From Apostichopus japonicus (lineage: Eukaryota; Echinodermata; Holothuroidea; Aspidochirotida; Stichopodidae), in contig NC_092569.1 of the NCBI RefSeq assembly GCF_037975245.1, positions 35,624,668 through 35,688,667 of the forward strand: DNA of 64,000 nt. The letters run 5' to 3'. Below are positions 1-13,300 of this stretch, in pieces; position 1 is the stretch's first letter; each line of letters opens with the position of its first letter. The position numbers and the translations under genes were made by a program. The notes under the pieces are model-generated. The model made no database searches. It was not told where the DNA came from and worked only from the letters and a program-made list of their open reading frames with translations.

Positions 1-31
1 ATGTTAGATCTACTTTCCGTACTCTACTTAC

Positions 32-113
32 CAACGCTTCCCGCCATCGAAGAATAAATGCAAATACCAAGAAGGAAGCAATGAAAGATACACGAAAACT
101 GAATTGCACTCAT
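32..113 (-). CDS. Gene A, first exon only: signal peptide of a fibrinogen-related secreted protein
   Basis: The minus strand has an ATG at 113-111, then 27 codons and one extra base (phase 1), then a consensus donor GTAAGT at 31-26. The peptide starts MSAIQFSCIFHCFLLGIC and is a typical signal peptide. It is almost identical to exon 1 of gene D (30914-30995), including codon phase and donor, and the flanking 500 bp are also homologous but inverted. By analogy with D, the rest of gene A (Cys-rich, Thr-rich, TIL, EGF and FReD exons) should lie to the left, outside the window. Whether it is functional cannot be seen. It could be an orphan exon left by an inversion, because the plus-strand sequence just to its right (from about 560) is a pseudogene of the same family. 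Confidence 0.75.
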
Positions 114-530
114 CTTCTTTTATCAATGTTTAGTAGAAACTAAGATTTGTTCTGGATAATTCCTTGTCAAGCTCATCAATGTTCTCAGTTACTTTGAAAA
201 CCCTCGTGTCGCTACGCAGATACCGAAGTCTGGGGGAACACACAACCGATCACGTGATTCATGTTCAGCATTATTATTAATGTTAATATTCTACAAAAGC
301 AAAAAAGAAAACGGAAACAGCCGTGCTATTTATCGAAGGATATTGACGTCGTTTGGAATTCAATATGAAGCCTACTTCTACAGAATTATACGCAAAGACA
401 CAATATTAAAAATCTATGATATATAATCAATAAACAGACCTATTTCTTTATAATTGAATTCATTAATTTTTATCATGTCTTAAATTTGTGATTTTGGGGA
501 TCGTGATTTAAGAAAACGTGTTTTGTTTTA
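114..530 (-). promoter_or_regulatory. Upstream region of gene A, conserved as an inverted copy of the gene D promoter
   Basis: This stretch is the reverse complement of about 30500-30913, with clear similarity throughout. Both copies keep a CACGTG E-box (251-256 here, 30771-30776 in D) about 140 bp from the start codon, and a GACGTC CRE-like site (345-350 here, 30677-30682 in D). The sequence shows conservation at comparable distances in two inverted copies; promoter function is inferred from the position upstream of two signal-peptide exons. Confidence 0.5.
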
Positions 531-559
531 TTAATATTTTTTATATGAATTCTGAAGTA

Positions 560-3018
560 ACTGAATCATTGTGAAACACTTTGTTTGTTATGGAAAGTTA
601 TAATGACGATACATTTACTACCAGCTTCTCTAGATATGAACCCTATTTGGCAATAAGCTCTATAGGTCATGGCCCAAATGGAAGAGAAAGAAAAGGTATC
701 AAACAAATTTGTTTTAGAATACAATTTATATATGCATATTTTCGGTTCAAACGAACCACTTAATTTTTTAGTGGCATTCGATGTTCTGTTATCTGTTTCT
801 CTAAACAGACTTACTGACATATAAAGCTTACTTTTTATATTTTTATCGTGTAAACAAATTTTATTTACTTATGTTTAGTGTTTTTATATACGTTAACGAA
901 TGGTAATAAGTCACAAGAAATGCCCGATATGAGTTTTCCTTGCTGGGTTTTATATTAGGAGCATTACATGCGAGTACTAAATTTAGATAATATTTTAATT
1001 ATAACTAATTCTTTCTAGGCAGAGTCACTGACATAAAGTTAAGTTCACCTTTACGTCCTAGTTGAAAGGTTTGAAGATTAATTTGGAAAAGCACAATTCG
1101 TTAAAGAAATACTTGAATTAATTTTATTTGTTGTTAGGTTGCATATCATCGTTACATGGATCAAACTAATTTTAACAAATTCATTCATTATAATGACTAC
1201 ATTATTTTACAACTACCATTGATGAGTCCCAAATACTATAATAATACACTACCTCAATCATGACATATACCTTGGGGGAAATATCAACACAAGGTGAAGT
1301 AAAACCGCATCAAGCTGGTTAGTTTTAAGTCTATATGCAATTTGCTATCCAAACATTCATTCGAATATTTCTAATTCTATATCTCTGACAGTTAGACGAG
1401 GTAGGTTACATGTTTTCTTAGATATTAATGTATAGGATTTAAAAAGTTAACATGCATTAGAACAAAAGAACAACATCTGACACTGATCATTTCTGTTTAC
1501 AGATGAGAGAATAAAAAAGGAAGCAACACTGGGTGGATTCAAATCAACGTGAACGCCCTCTACTGATGAAATGCGATCATTTATGTCAACCGGTAAAACG
1601 TCAACACCAACAAAAGGAACGTTGGAAACGGATATCAGTGACCGATCAACAACTGCGGCGCACTCAACAGATGGAATGCGAATATTACCATCAACTGATG
1701 AAAGGACAACGCGAATCAAGAGTTTGTTGTCAACAACAAGGATGCCTAAAACAGGTGATTTAAAAAATGTATACCATTAAGTCTAGAATTACTCCAGTTC
1801 ACAATTGGAGATACGATTTTAAGAAATAGATAGACATACGTGAATGCCCTACCGCCTGGCCTTCTCACATATCTATATAATATAACGTTCAAATGGTAAG
1901 ACACTATTGTAACTTACTTTATTTGACTAAACAGTAACATGTTTACATATTTGATAGCTTAGTTTCATCTCTCAATCAGATTATGTTCTAATAGCCAACC
2001 GATAGCGTTACCGCTCACAACATACATTCTTCCAATATGCTGAATTACCCTAGGTTTAATTGAACTTACAAATGTTAGAAACTAACTGAAGTGGTGAAAC
2101 TACAAGTAACGATTCTCTGTTGTTACTCTCATAATGATGGTTGCAATTATTTCTACAGCATTATAGAGACTTCTTCTATTTCATTTCTCGAGACTTGGAA
2201 TAACTAAAGGGATGGATTTGGTGATCTCGATTCTAGTTTCAGGCTTGGAAATGAGATATTGCATGTCATATCATCTCAGACAGATCAACAACTAAGAATT
2301 GATATTTGGTTCAACAAAACCAACGATGGCAGTGCATATCCTCAATTCAATCGGTTTCGAATTAGTTCCAAGACAACGAAATACGAAATAACTATTGAAA
2401 GTTACACAGTGAGCTTCGGTACGTGTTGTTCCTCGAAAAGCCAAAACCACTGGACAAGTTCAATTTAGTCTGATTTTGTTGACTGAATGTAAGACGTATA
2501 GTTACTTGTTTTTTAAGTTGCAGTGTATGTATCAGGTCCGCTTAGGACTTGTGGAAGAGAGAGAAGGTGAATTACTTATCTGTAAATGCTTAAACAAAGC
2601 ATCGGCAGTTACACAATCATAGGTTTAGGCCAATAATTGTTACCTTCATTCTTGAAGAGGGTAACCGAAGCCTTAGACACAATGTCTGTACCTTGTGTTC
2701 ACTTAATATGTGGGATATTAACAATGGTATTTAAAAAAATAGTATTCAACATACTATGTACGTGTCTCACATTACCTAGCTAACTATATAAAGATAATTT
2801 GGTACGTTTGACAAAAGTATTGTCATGATTTTAAAACATGCTTATTATAGCTTTCTGTTATATCAAATAGAATATGACTACATGGATTACCATCGAGATA
2901 TATCAGGACAATGACATAGCTTTACAAAGTTGTGCTAGTAATGAAAGACATTCCCGGCGGCTGGTGGTTCAATGCTTGCTATGGTTTTATGTTGAATTGA
3001 ATCTACGGTGAACCTTAG
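560..3018 (+). pseudogene. Pseudogene A' of a gene-D-like fibrinogen-related protein
   Basis: Collinear homologue of 31500-36400 (gene D) including introns, with internal deletions and several lesions. Recognisable pieces: a Thr/Ser-rich exon (1503-1754) with an in-frame TGA at 1550-1552; the middle FReD exon (2159-2418) with TAA at 2205-2207 right after the WNN motif; and the terminal FReD exon (2871-3018), which lost bases after DYHRD and is out of frame, although GGWWFNAC is still readable in another frame. The TIL and EGF exons and one Thr-rich exon are deleted, and exons 1 and 2 are missing. 560-1490 and 1755-2150 are former introns. The middle FReD exon retains motifs such as FGDLDSSF and LRIDIWFN. 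It cannot encode a FReD protein; age is moderate judging by the retained intron similarity. Confidence 0.85.
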
Positions 3019-4244
3019 GATACAAGTATATGTTTTTCATCAAATGATTACACTCGATTACAACTGTTCTGTTGTAGCAGTATATGAAAATGAAAACACT
3101 GTGAGGCTCTACTAACAGTTAGTGAAGTCACAACACCCGCGGATCATTAAAACCTTGGCTTGCTGGATGTCTTATTGCTAGGAGCAAAGAAGAGGAGGGG
3201 AGAAGATTGTGACGATTAATCTTAAAGAACATTCAATAAACTTAATAATCAGGTTATATTACATAACATAAAACACTAGAAGCTAAGATTATGAAGAAGT
3301 GAAAAGATAGGCTTATTACTCAAGGTTCCTTTCCATAAGACCACATCATGACAGGAGAATGAGGGTTGGAACTTCATTTCTTCCCAAACCAGACATTTTA
3401 CAAGGAACTTCTTTCATCTCGTAATGTGGATTAAAACTTTTTGATAAAAGCTGGTTACCTTCACTGTTATGCGATAATCCCAAAATAAAACCAACAAGGT
3501 TTGGCATCACATTGCTTTGTATTCTCTGTTATTATGAATTTTTACTCGAAATATATAAGACTTTTATTAAAACATTTTGAATTATTTTTGAATTAGTGTA
3601 TCATCGTTAAGGAAACGACTAATTATGATTCGAAAATACTTGTTGAAGGAGAGATTATGTGTACATAGGTAAGGTGCCATAATAGGAAGCTAGATTATGC
3701 CATACTTTCAATACCACATGTTCGTTTAATGTGCTAGTTCGGTCACCAAACATATTTTCAAGGTATAAGCTGGAAGACAAAGGAGGCATTTATAGAGAAT
3801 TAAAATTAATGCCAAATTATGATGTGACAGAATGCAGAATCTTAATTTACTATATCTGTGCATAAAATACCTCTAAAAACCGTGAATGACAATGAACTTT
3901 AGTATTGAAATTGTTTTTGTTGAAGAAGAGGTTCAATAAAATTGTTCTCTTTGAAAGATGTTTACACATAACTCAATTGGTTCCCTTCTTTTTCGGATTT
4001 TCTGCTTTCATCATCTTAATTTGCTGCTGCTGGAAATGCTCCAATTTTTTTCAATCTGTTAAGCCTACTGAAAAGCACTAAACGAATGAAGTAGTTTTAT
4101 CCAGGTTAAAGTAGTAGAATTTCGCTCTAAGTTATAAAATATGATGTATTTGCACTATTAAAAACACAATGATACTGATAATTGTCTTGATAAACACGAC
4201 TGGAGCATAGTCTAACGGAGTGTCCCAATTACACAAAATGGCGC
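3019..4244. other. Non-coding, nothing recognised
   Basis: AT-rich sequence between pseudogene A' and the LINE. No open frame with recognisable motifs, no clear repeats and no RNA gene were seen. Confidence 0.5.
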
Positions 4245-7130
4245 CTGTTGTAATTCTAATAAGCTGAGTACGGATGAAACAGATTGCTGTGATGGGCTTC
4301 TGACGTCTGCCGAGTGTGTTGCAGCTCTGAATTCATTTTCTATTGGTAAATACCCTGGTAACGATGGACTATTAATCAATTTTCACGCTAATACTAAGTT
4401 TTAATTGTCTGCCGATCAGAAACGTGCAATTATTACCTTAATTCCAAAGCATGGCAAGGATAAGGACTTTATTTAGAACTATCGTCCAATCTCACTCCTT
4501 ACCAGATATTCGCTAAAGTATTATTAACAAGAATTAAACTTGTTCACCCCAAAGTGATTAGCAATAATCAGACAGGTATCCTTAAAAACCGCTTTATTGG
4601 GAAAAAACATCCGCTTCGTTTAAGATTTGATTGAGTATTGTAACACGAGTAACAAAATAGGTTTACTGTTCCTCGTGGACTCCGAAAAAGCATTTGACAG
4701 TGTGATATGGGAGTTTATTTTCACCTTTCTTAGATTCGTTGGTATTGGGGAAAGTTGTATTAACTGGGTAAAAACTTTGTATTCTAACAATTCCGCCAGA
4801 ATCATAAACAATGTATAGGCTACTCATTCCTTCTCACCCCGCGGGGTACGCCAAGGTTGTCCCTTAAGCCCTTATATATTTATAATATGTGCCGAGGTTC
4901 TCACACTGTGTGTTAATGATGATATTAATAATAATAATAGCGATATATAATGCGCACATATCCGCCCTGCGGGGTACTCAATGCTCAAAATAGAGAAAAC
5001 AAAAGATATGGTAAAAGAACAGAAAAACTTTAATTAAATCTAAATCACTGAAAGTTTTACGTATGAGATGAGTGTTAAGGAGTTCTTTGAAAGTCAAAAT
5101 GCTGATGAACGACTTCAGTTTAAGTGGTAGTGCATTTGAAAGACGAGGGGCAGCAACGTTAAAGACCTATCACACCATTATTGTCTGGATCTCTGTTCCC
5201 GAAGAAGAAACATGTTGCTGGAAAAAATGTTTCCGTGATGGTGAGTAAAGCTCTAGTAACTCAGAGATGTAGATTGGAACCACTTTGTTCAGTGATTTGA
5301 AAACAATGATCAGAACTTTGTAGATGATTATTAAGGAAATTAGTAGCCAATGAAGTTCTCGAAGTATAGGTGTTATATGAAAGGATTTTCTTCACAAAGT
5401 AACAATACGTGCAGCAGTACTTTGAAGGCGTTGAAGTCTGGAAAGCTGGCATTGAGGTAAACCATACACAACTGAAAAACAAACTTCCTGAATACACCTT
5501 TCCATGGTTTCAATTGATGAGTCAATGATAATATTGCTATCTATGGTATATCCCTATTTGACAACAACATTAACATTTTACAATATGCGGACGGTACGAC
5601 CATCTTTTTAGACGGTAGTTATAATACTTTAAAATAAACTGTTAGTACTTTTTAGTACTTTTGAGAAGTCGTTGAGTCTAAAAGTCAATATGGACAAATA
5701 TTCCCTTTTATTCAGTAGGTAGAAAGACTCAGAGGGGACCATGGTTCCGTAACATATTTGGGTTGCACTGGTCTAATGGTCCTGTTGCTTTATAAGGCCT
5801 CTCGTTTACCAATAACAGATCAGACCTTTTTAGTTTGAATTTCACTCCTAAGCTTTCGAGGTTCAAACGTTTACTGAGTGTCTGTTCGCAGAGGGACCTA
5901 ACTCCAATTGGAAAAGTTACCATTGTTAAAACACTCGGTCTTTCACAGTTGGTTTATCTCTTTCAAATTCTTTCAAATTCCCCACATGAGTTTATTAAAG
6001 AACTAAATGCCATTATTTTTCCGTTTCATTTGGAGTTGGAAACCCGAAAAAAATCGCCGTTCCTCTATGATTGGTACTATAAAGTTTAGGTGGACTAAAA
6101 GTCTACACATACTCATTATGTTATATATAGTCTTAAGTGCACGTGGGTGAACAGATATAACGACAGTAGCGATAACATCTGGAAACTGTTTTTCGATTTT
6201 CATTTGAAAAAGTATGGCAAATCTTTTCTTGAACTGTAGTTATAAAATAGACGACATTCATATTTATGACGTCTGTCATGCATGGTCATTGCACTCTTTC
6301 ATTAGGCCTTATTCCAATTATGGTGTATAGATAACTTGGAGCAACTCGTTGATTAAAATTAACAATAAGATGGTATTTTACAACTCAATGTTCCAAAAAA
6401 GGATCAGGCAGGTGAAGAATCTGTTTGACAATGACAATCGCCCATTGTCAATACTGCGTTTCAAAGAGAAGTATAGATTAGATTATTGTCCATTTACTGT
6501 TTACTATGGAATTATTTCCTCTATCTCTAGAGCATGGAAGGATGGACTTGTGGAGGTTAACGAGGATATTGTTGATAGCTCTAGTGATTATCCCCAGTTT
6601 ATTCCCTCTGTGTCTAGACACATTTATATTAACCTTATTTATCGTGTTAATGGTCCTCCTGCGGCTGTAGCCAAATGGAATCTTTATTTCAGTAGCACAG
6701 CCACCCAATGGGAGAATACTTTTCAAGCCCCGTTTCACTCTGTCAAAGATTCCAAGATGCAATATTTCCAATTTCGCTTCCTCCATCGCATTATTGGAAC
6801 AAACCACTACCGCCCTAAAATAGGGCAAATCGATAACCCGCGATGTCACTTTTGTGGTCGCTATGATGAGACCCTGTTACATTTGTTTTGGGATTGCCCT
6901 ATTAAATCGAAATTCACTTTACATGTGGAGAAAGCTATTTTTGGCAGTCAGTTTATATTTTCGAAGAATGACGTATGCTTCGGGCATCATTTTTCTGTGA
7001 ATCACCCACATCATTTTTTCATATTTCATCTCAAGTACTTCATCTTCAGTTAAATATTACAAACACGGAAATGAGATGGAGGAAAAGCTTTTATTTTTTA
7101 CGAGCAGTTAAAAGACTCATTTAGTAATTG
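4245..7130 (+). mobile_element. Degenerate 5'-truncated LINE, L1/Tx1-like ORF2 remains
   Basis: The broken plus-strand frames follow LINE reverse transcriptase order. Near 4340-4380 there is KYPGNDGL; near 4430-4500, IITLIPKHGKD and NYRPISLLT; at 4627-4818 the block with LVDSEKAFDSVIW; near 4840-4875, RGVRQGCPLSPYIF; near 5575-5600 the catalytic box reads YADG instead of YADD. A thumb-like region follows (5835-6089, with RDLTPIGKVTIVKTL), then a C-terminal segment with a zinc-knuckle-like CHFCGRYDETLLHLFWDCP (6349-7053). Stops and frameshifts occur throughout, the 5' part with the endonuclease is missing, and a second repeat is nested inside. This is an inactive fossil. The clade assignment is from motif similarity only and could be another L1-like group. 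Confidence 0.85.
4912..5527 (-). repeat. Interspersed repeat nested inside the LINE
   Basis: Reverse transcriptase homology breaks after ICAEVL (about 4900) and resumes near 5527 with the segment before YADG. The inserted 0.6 kb starts with an (AAT)n-like tract and GCGCACATATCCGCC, which suggests the tail of an element inserted in minus orientation. It resembles a common class of marine-invertebrate repeats ending in AT-rich triplets after a GCGC motif; I cannot name the family. The sequence at 50000-50230 has a similar ending (GCGCTACA followed by ATT triplets). Confidence 0.55.
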
Positions 7131-8060
7131 CATTATAGTGGCCTAGCCTAGGCCTTAATCCATTCGATTTCAACTAATCAAGGTTAGATTTGGCAGTTAT
7201 GAATCCATTCTGTCAAGGTAGTAATATGCGAATTTGCAGTTTTTCAAACTTGGCGAGCCTAGGCTAGGCCTGAATCGATTCAACTTTGGCCTAGCAATTT
7301 TGTATACAGGCTACTTGGGTTAAAGCTCTGACTTGTTTCCCATCATGAATCCATTAAACTTTCAAGGTCTCAAGCAACCCGCCATAAATACATTAGAAGA
7401 GACTCATAGGACTAGAAAAGGCTGGCAGCCTTCTTGATTTTCCCAGCTTATATAACAATATGCTTTATCGATTGCTCATTTCTAGCTCTAGGAAAAAACA
7501 CGCATGTTGTTTATGCTTTCATTTATAATGATCTTTTTCAATACATTCATTGTCGTTCAACATCAAGACGATCTCGTGACAATTTTAGAAATTTTAAAAG
7601 ATATACACAGCAGGCCACACTATAATCGATCGCAAAAAGTGTTCCATGTAAAAGTAACGACTTTATTATTACTTGTTATCATTGCCTATCATATAAAACC
7701 CCATTTTATAGTTCTAATTAGGATAAGTTAATATCTGAGGCACCTATCATAACATGTTTTCATTGAAAACAAAACCATTCGCACGAACTTGCAAAGGCAT
7801 TGATTCTAACAGAAGTCTCTGATCTAGCGAAGTTATATAGATGTTACCATAGGAAAGGAAAGTTTGGCCTTTCTTAACTGAGACGGTAAATGCTTTATTT
7901 CAAGTTTACTGATTTAAAATGATTAACGTTTATAGTTCTTGCTTTCGTCTTGACATTTTCTTAAATCCTACGCTAGTGGTTGGCTTTTGTAAGATAACAC
8001 AAATATAATATATTAAACTTTATCATTTAACCACTTATCATGTTTTCAAGCGAAAAAAGA
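7131..8060. other. Non-coding spacer with repeated GCCTAGGC motifs
   Basis: The palindrome-like motif GCCTAGGCTAGGCC or its variants occurs near 7141-7160 and 7256-7272, with related surrounding words, suggesting a small local duplication. No gene was recognised. Confidence 0.35.
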
Positions 8061-8074
8061 AATACATTTTTGAC

Positions 8075-8155
8075 TACGGCATGATTCGAACATGTGACCA
8101 GGGATCAAGCCCCACTTATTTACGACGGATAAGTCACCTATATCACTGGTCCAAC
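8075..8155 (-). repeat. Possible tRNA-derived SINE fragment
   Basis: Read on the minus strand, this has an A-box-like GGACCAGTGATATAGGTG and a B-box-like GTTCGAATC about 55 bases later, the spacing of an internal RNA polymerase III promoter. The expected cloverleaf is not clean, so it is not called as a tRNA gene. It could be a decayed SINE head. Confidence 0.35.
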
Positions 8156-10182
8156 CTGTTAGAGACATCTGTGTAATTGCTCCTTTTCAGCCTGTCTACT
8201 GTAAGTTCCAGCATTCAGTTTTCTTACCTTCATTCTGACATAAATGGGTAACATATATTAAACTTAAGCAACAATAGTGAGAATATATGTAAGGCAGTTT
8301 TACACCATAATTTTTCTATCCAACAGTTAAGTCTTCACAGAAACTAAACGTGTTAGAAGTTTGTTTTGCATTTAAATGATTTAAAATATGTTATATTCTA
8401 ACAAGTAACAACTGTTCTTAGTCTGTTACTACAGTGATTCATTTTGCAGTTAATGAACTTCACACCATTTGATTTGTAATAGTAAAGCTTTCAAATGCAC
8501 CATCTATCTCTAGGTTTGCATATCACAAGGAAGTTTAATTTAAAACTAATGAATCTTTACATTTTAAACAGCTGTGATTTACGTCGACCCTCGTAATGGC
8601 AATAAAAGTATTTTAAAGAACCCTGCCGTCTACCAATAGAATGCAACCTACGAGTTGGAACATAGAAATGTATAAGATCTTGTAGTCTGGTGCAATAGTA
8701 TTGATTGTCATCCAAGTAAAGGTCATATTTCTGTACTACATTATTCGTGGACGAAGCGGCAAACAGCTAGGTCGCAAAACTGCGTGTTGGTACTAGGGGA
8801 GAGGAAGGATCGAGGGGAGTAGTGGCCCCTGCTCTTTGAGAAAGTTCGGTTACCCGAAGGGTGCTTTGATGCAAAAAGGGGTTAGAGTAAGAGGGTTGGC
8901 AACCATTGGAGCTTGTGCCTTAGTTCTGATCAGAAATGGCCCTTGCCATTATTTATTCAAACTGACTATCAGTTCATTGCATTACAATCTCAACAATAAT
9001 TATTTTTCGAGTAGCCCTTTGAATGAGTAGTAACTGTATTTTCTCTACTAAAAATATATAAATGGTCTCAAGTATGGTAAATGGTATCAGGGTATAACCC
9101 TCAATCATAGCAATTCACGTCACAGCGGGGAAAATAATTTTTTATCACATGAAATAACCGTATTTTAAATAGAATACGTGGAATAACGAGTTTTCCTTTG
9201 ACCTTCGACGAACGTACCTTCGACTGCCGACCGGCATTTTGTCGGTATAATTGTCGCAATCATCGCCTCCGACTCGACGATTGACATGTAGCAATTAGCT
9301 TTGTAGTAGAACATATAGACGTATTTATCAGACAGCCAATGCATGCTTCTGTATAGGTTTTGGCAACAAAGGCGGTCGTTCCATATACATAAATTAAGAA
9401 AAGTTGGCGAAGACAGAGTTAGTAAGTATTGTATTTGCAGTTGCCTGGCAACAACTAGTACATAAACGACACTGGTAATGAAGATCAAAATACTTAAGAA
9501 GCTCTTGAATAATTTATTTGAGAAATATAGCATGAAAACAACAATTGACAATAAAAACCCACACAAATGGCGTTCCTACAATTCTCTCTTCAACAGTTTG
9601 ATCTGACATAAACTCCTATGAAACGTGTGGACCATTGTTTTCTTACCACAAGATAACGCTTACTGAAACTAAGAATATGCATTATTGTGTGGCTAAAGTA
9701 CATACTATTATACAAAATGTTGTCGTTATCCATGCAAGTAGCTATATTACAAGAAGATGGAAGAAATAAATTGAAGCAGTCGTCCTTTCTGCAGATTAAG
9801 TTACCAGGGACCAACCAAAAAAAAACATCATTGAACAAATCACACTGAGTAATTCATGACTCGTAATAATCTCGTAAAAAATAATTATAATCTCGTAATA
9901 AAACTCGTATCTTTTATCCATTACACTGCATAAACCGTTAGGTGATATTAATACCATGTATGACATCCTTAGTAAATCCTCTGGTTAAACTGTTCCGTTC
10001 GTTTTTATTCTTGCCCATAGACTAAATGACTCGACGTTGAGTAGTGTATACATAATGGATATTTAGTGTCAAAGCTAACTTATACAGACATAAAGACCTA
10101 GACGATGATTATAATAATACAGAAGTATTAAGCACGAAGTGTATTGTTGAGAGCAGATATATAATATCATATTTTTGTCACA
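8156..10182. other. Non-coding region downstream of gene B
   Basis: No coding homology was recognised on either strand. The longest frames (for example 9165-9566 minus) have no motif, no splice context and the composition of random AT-rich sequence. Confidence 0.45.
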
Positions 10183-10188
10183 TTTATT
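10183..10188 (-). promoter_or_regulatory. Candidate polyadenylation signal of gene B
   Basis: AATAAA on the minus strand, about 165 bp after the gene B stop codon. Position and sequence fit, but such hexamers are common in AT-rich DNA. Confidence 0.4.
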
Positions 10189-10351
10189 ACTACATTTAAT
10201 TTGACTTGCAAAGTCCTGCAAAAGTATTTTTATAGATTCGGGCAGTGACTTTTAATGCTGGTTGGTTTTAATGTTTCGTGACCTATTTGTCACCTTTTGC
10301 AACGAAAATTTGCCTCAATCAACAAATCACACGTATTGATGGACGTATAAT

Positions 10352-13300
10352 TCAGAGAGGTTTGATTTTCATTTCAGTTGTAGCAATATCGCAGTCAGCA
10401 ATCATTCGTTCCCTGTCGTAAATGCACAGTCCAGCTTTCCACGGTTCGCCATACCTTCCATTGAAATTCGCCGTAGTACATGTAAAATTATCATACCCAT
10501 TGTACCACCAGCCAGCAATATGTGGTACCGTGCATTTTCGTGATGTACTGTTATCATTGTCACTGTCATATGTTGAAAACCCAACACCACGATGATATCT
10601 CATGTAGTCATATTCTGAGTACAATGAGAAGGAAAAGGTAACCAGCAAACAAAAAACATACATATTTCTTGTAATTTTTTTTTTCCAGGAAAAATCGAAA
10701 CTAAAAGAGCTCTCATCATCGTCTATTGTGACGATGGGGATGACAATGACAATGAAAATGACAATTGAAGACGAAGATGAAAACAAAGATGACGAAGATG
10801 ACGATGGCGACAATGATGACGATGTTGAGAAATTTTGATTTGATTTTTGACGTTTTTTTCTTATACGATGCTAATGCTCCTTAAATATCGAAAGTGCCAT
10901 TCGATCGTTGATCACAACAAACCAGGTTCCACACTCTATCATGAAGGTTTACAAATTTCGTTCATGGCAAATATCGTGCATTGCATTATAGGCTACGATA
11001 AAAATGTTTTACTCACCCAAGCTGCCTGTATAACTGCCGAGCTCTTCTAGTGCATAGTTGTTGACTTCTGAACCAATTCGAAAGAGATCATACTGAAGAA
11101 AGTGGGTAATGTTACTACTGCTGTTCTTAAATTCCATTCTCAGGGTGTAGTCCCGTTGGGCAGTTATGTTGGCTAATTTTTCGTTTCCTAGCCAATGTGA
11201 ATTAGAATCGCTTCTACGGATGCCATTTCTGTAATAATCCCAGTCATAAAAGAGACCATGGTGATCGACGCGGAGCTGAAAAAACTAAACAACAACAGCC
11301 AAAAAATAGGTTGATATCAGTCTGCTACTTAGTTGTGGCTCATTAAGGAAGTATTCAAGGTCCACTTGAAGCCAGATTAATCAAGAAAAGTACTTCTGTG
11401 ATGTTTGTATGGAATATATGAATGATCTATATATCAACAGGAAAAGACACTCTCCCCTCACATATCTAAGTGGATATTTGCAGCCCAGCCATATTATCAA
11501 AGTTTTTTTGCTCCTTGGAAATATATAGTTTCACTTTGTTTACATTATGTTTAACACAAAAGCACCAAATAATACTTGTTCTTCAACAATCTGTTCTTTA
11601 ACGTTGAAGTACGTAGGTAACGTAGTCCCACGTATTAAATTTCAGGGGCGGAGTATAGAAGTACAATGTGTAGTATGGTACATGTTATTTCTCTTATATA
11701 AAACGACAGCTATCATAGACATAAACTCAAAAGAAAGTCTTCTTACAGTCCATCCGTCTTTGCAATAAGCTTCGAAAGGTTCCCCTGACCATGTAAGCGG
11801 GTATATCAAGTGAAAACCTTCACTGATTACGCCATTGTCGTAAAGATCTTGGCAATCCTGTACACGTTTACATACGGTCCCATTCCCCATATAGTTCACG
11901 TTGCAATCGCACGACATAGTGCCATTATGGTTTTGGCACATCGCATGTTCACTGCATGTATAGTTTATGCATACAAGAACGTTATTCTCACATGAGCATG
12001 TTTCCGTGCAGTCCATCGTCACGATCCGCGATCGGCCATTCTTAATACAGAGAAAAGGTGAATAAATATGAATATAGTGATGCCACTTTGATGATATTAC
12101 GTAGATTACATCTCTGGAATAGTGTTCTAGTGTGTTCTCAAGGTAAAACATTACAACTTTAAGGAACTGTTTTTCATATGAGCTTCATTTAGTCCGTCCA
12201 GATATATTTGAGGGCACAGGTGTTCGATTAAGTCAGGCCGGGCGTGGACGGAGTATTACTTGGAAAGTTCTTGGCTTCACTTCTGATTGGCTCTGTGGAG
12301 CAATATGCTTGTTAATAGTTCTTTTTTTTTGGAGGTGTGTTCCACAAAATAGTTAGCAAATATGATCCCATCATCGCATAGTCTCCCTCGCACACCCCTC
12401 GCACACACTTTCGACAAATTTGGATTGATTATTGAATACGAAGGGTCTCACCATGATTTTTTACTGTTTATTGAACATGAACAGCCATTAATAATATCGT
12501 TTGATTAATCTTACATTTTTATGTTTTTAATTCAATTTCATGATTTAAGAACAGAAGGAGAGAATGAATTATCATAAGATCAACAGGTATTTTGTGTCGT
12601 CCATTGTAGATTAATTACTTTGTAAATTAATAAGATTCGTAGCTTGATCACTATCGAATCTCAAATCTGTTCAGTACATTTACCAGAACAGTAAAAGCTA
12701 CTTGTAGCATGACAATTGCAAAGAAATAGCAAAGGTGACATCATTTGTTTAATATCACCTACTATAAAGACATGTCCACTGTATCCGTCAATGAAATTCA
12801 AATATGTGACATTGGCAAGTAGAGAAACTTCCCTTTTATCTTTGTTTTGTAAAACCCTACAACTGATATTTGTTAGGATAGAGAAGACTGGTTTTGGCGG
12901 ATACGATTGTTAAGGAACGCACATGATAAATATACTAATAACAGTTTAAGAATACCGGTATGACTCCTCCCGTTTCGTGATAACACCCACAATCACTCTC
13001 CGGTATGCAATTCTGTCCGAGTAATAAAAAGCCGTCTGGACAAACACATGTTCTTCCTCCAGTACAGTTTATATGGCAGCCAAACCACCCATAAGGGTCT
13101 TCACATGTACCCTGGCATACACAGTCAGCAAAGACTTGATTCAAAGGACATTGTGGCGTGGTGGTCGCACCTGAAAATAGAATATGGAATATGTCATATT
13201 TCATCATGGTTTTGTTAAGGCAAGTTTCCCTTCGGTGTCAGCTGCTTCGATCATTCACATATTGTGGTAGTGCGATGTTGTACACGTATACTAGTAGTAA

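Noticed and set aside
9165-9566. 133-aa hydrophobic minus-strand frame downstream of gene B
   Set aside because: Length and composition fit chance in AT-rich DNA; no homologous copy or signal was seen.
10615-10813. N-terminal extension of the last gene B exon frame (serine- and hydrophobic-rich start)
   Set aside because: It lies upstream of a good splice acceptor at 10617-10615 and reads through a GAT/GAC-rich intron repeat; the FReD homology starts only after the acceptor.
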